33,034 nt of DNA from Alphaproteobacteria bacterium (GTDB taxonomy: Bacteria > Pseudomonadota > Alphaproteobacteria > GCA-002720895): the NCBI GenBank assembly GCA_022450705.1, contig JAKUPP010000010.1, positions 1 through 33,034 on the forward strand, read 5' to 3'. The notes beneath the pieces are model-generated. The model had not been told where the DNA came from. It saw only the letters and a list, made by a program, of their open reading frames with translations, and ran no database searches. Positions 32,512 through 33,034 of the stretch are shown in pieces. A program made the position numbers and the translations under genes. Within the stretch, counting starts at the first letter, position 1; each line of letters starts with the position of its first letter.

Positions 32512-33034
32512 AAAAAATTATTGAAATAAATTTTAAAAAAATTGAAGAAATCGATCCTAAAACTAAAGGTGAATTACCTGAGTCGATAAATGAAGTTATA
32601 AATTTATTAGATAAAGGAAAAATAAGAGTAGCTGAAAAAAAAAATAATGAATGGATTGTAAATCAATGGATTAAACAAGCAATACTATTAAGTTTTAAAA
32701 TAAATGAAATGGATAGCCTAAGTGGCCCTTATAGTAGTTGGTATGATAAAGCCCACTTATTAAAAGGAAAAACTGCAGGCTGGACAAAAGATGATCATAT
32801 TAAGGCAGGGTTTAGAATGGTTCCTAATTCTCCGGTTAGAAAAGGATCTTTTGTTGGAAAGAATGCTGTATTAATGCCATGTTACGTAAATATAGGCGCT
32901 TATATTGATGAAGGCACCATGATTGATACTTTTGCAAGAGCCGGAAGTTGTTGTCAAATTGGAAAAAATTGTCACATCTCAGCAGGATCCGGAGTGGGTG
33001 GCGTTTTAGAACCAATTCAAGCAAACCCAACTAT
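32493..33034 (+). CDS. dapD: Tetrahydrodipicolinate N-succinyltransferase, N-terminal part
   Basis: The frame opens at ATG 32493 within the end of the nucleotidase gene and runs off the right edge (about 180 residues). It reads MDTEQLKKIIEINFKKIEEI, then EWIVNQWIKQAILLSFKIN near 50-68, FRMVPNSPVRKGSFVGKNAVLMP near 108-130, and the left-handed beta-helix part YVNIGAYIDEGTMIDTFARA then GSCCQIGKNCHISAGSGVGGVLEP. This is the DapD pattern; it succinylates tetrahydrodipicolinate in lysine and diaminopimelate synthesis. Family members commonly have DTWATVGSCAQIG where this one has DTFARAGSCCQIG, a small variation. Confidence 0.94.
   Translation, partial: MDTEQLKKIIEINFKKIEEIDPKTKGELPESINEVINLLDKGKIRVAEKKNNEWIVNQWIKQAILLSFKINEMDSLSGPYSSWYDKAHLLKGKTAGWTKDDHIKAGFRMVPNSPVRKGSFVGKNAVLMPCYVNIGAYIDEGTMIDTFARAGSCCQIGKNCHISAGSGVGGVLEPIQANPT

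Noticed and set aside
32836-33030. Minus-strand frame opposite dapD
   Set aside because: The plus strand has the conserved beta-helix part of DapD; the minus frame is a shadow.
1-33034. CRISPR arrays, insertion sequences, prophage or integron genes
   Set aside because: I looked for regularly spaced repeats, transposase or integrase motifs and long inverted repeats and found none; poly-A and poly-T tracts reflect base composition.

Overview
The window is a very AT-rich stretch of chromosome, about 28-30% GC by eye, with short intergenic gaps, several TTG/GTG starts and overlapping genes. The gene set points to a streamlined marine alphaproteobacterium of the Pelagibacterales (SAR11) type or a close low-GC relative: a suf operon preceded by an exact Irr 'iron control element', an L-aspartate dehydrogenase, a rpmH-rnpA-yidD-yidC-argB-HAD-dapD run, and small genes without insertion sequences. 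This placement is inferred from gene order and composition; no rRNA is present.

Left third (1-9165): nearly everything up to 7316 lies on the minus strand and resembles the lanthanide-uptake (lut) / PQQ-alcohol-dehydrogenase-associated transport locus of methylotrophs. Read 5' to 3' it contains a periplasmic binding protein, a YVTN beta-propeller, an ABC ATPase, an ABC-2 type permease and a small exported protein. A likely separate unit follows: a radical SAM protein with a cobalamin-binding-like N-terminal domain, a 32-residue membrane peptide and an LRV-repeat protein. The N-terminal part of a TonB-dependent receptor runs off the left edge. Divergently, 7440-9165 encodes three overlapping membrane genes: an ExbB/TolQ-like channel, an ExbD-like protein with an unusual beta-sandwich domain, and an unknown partner. 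These could power the receptor. No methanol dehydrogenase (xoxF), lanmodulin or tonB gene is inside the window, so the lanthanide role is an inference from family and order.

Middle (9174-16425): an aspartate dehydrogenase gene diverges from sufB-sufC-sufD-sufS-(DUF59)-sufA, which builds Fe-S clusters. The gap between them carries the Irr-type operator and a good sigma70-like promoter. apaG and folE follow on the same strand.

16453-25042: trkH (potassium uptake); a converging block with argD, argF, an exported hypothetical protein and an ABC-2 permease; recX; an mscS channel; a periplasmic glutathione-peroxidase-like enzyme; tRNA-Arg(ACG); and a lipoprotein of unknown function.

25047-33034: panB-panC (pantothenate), ggt (gamma-glutamyltransferase), then the conserved block rpmH-rnpA-yidD-yidC (ribosome protein, RNase P, membrane insertion), followed by argB, a HAD nucleotidase and the start of dapD (arginine and lysine synthesis), which is cut by the right edge.

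The most interesting region is 1-9165, where lanthanide-type transport genes are combined with a radical SAM gene, tiny companion genes and an atypical proton-channel trio.
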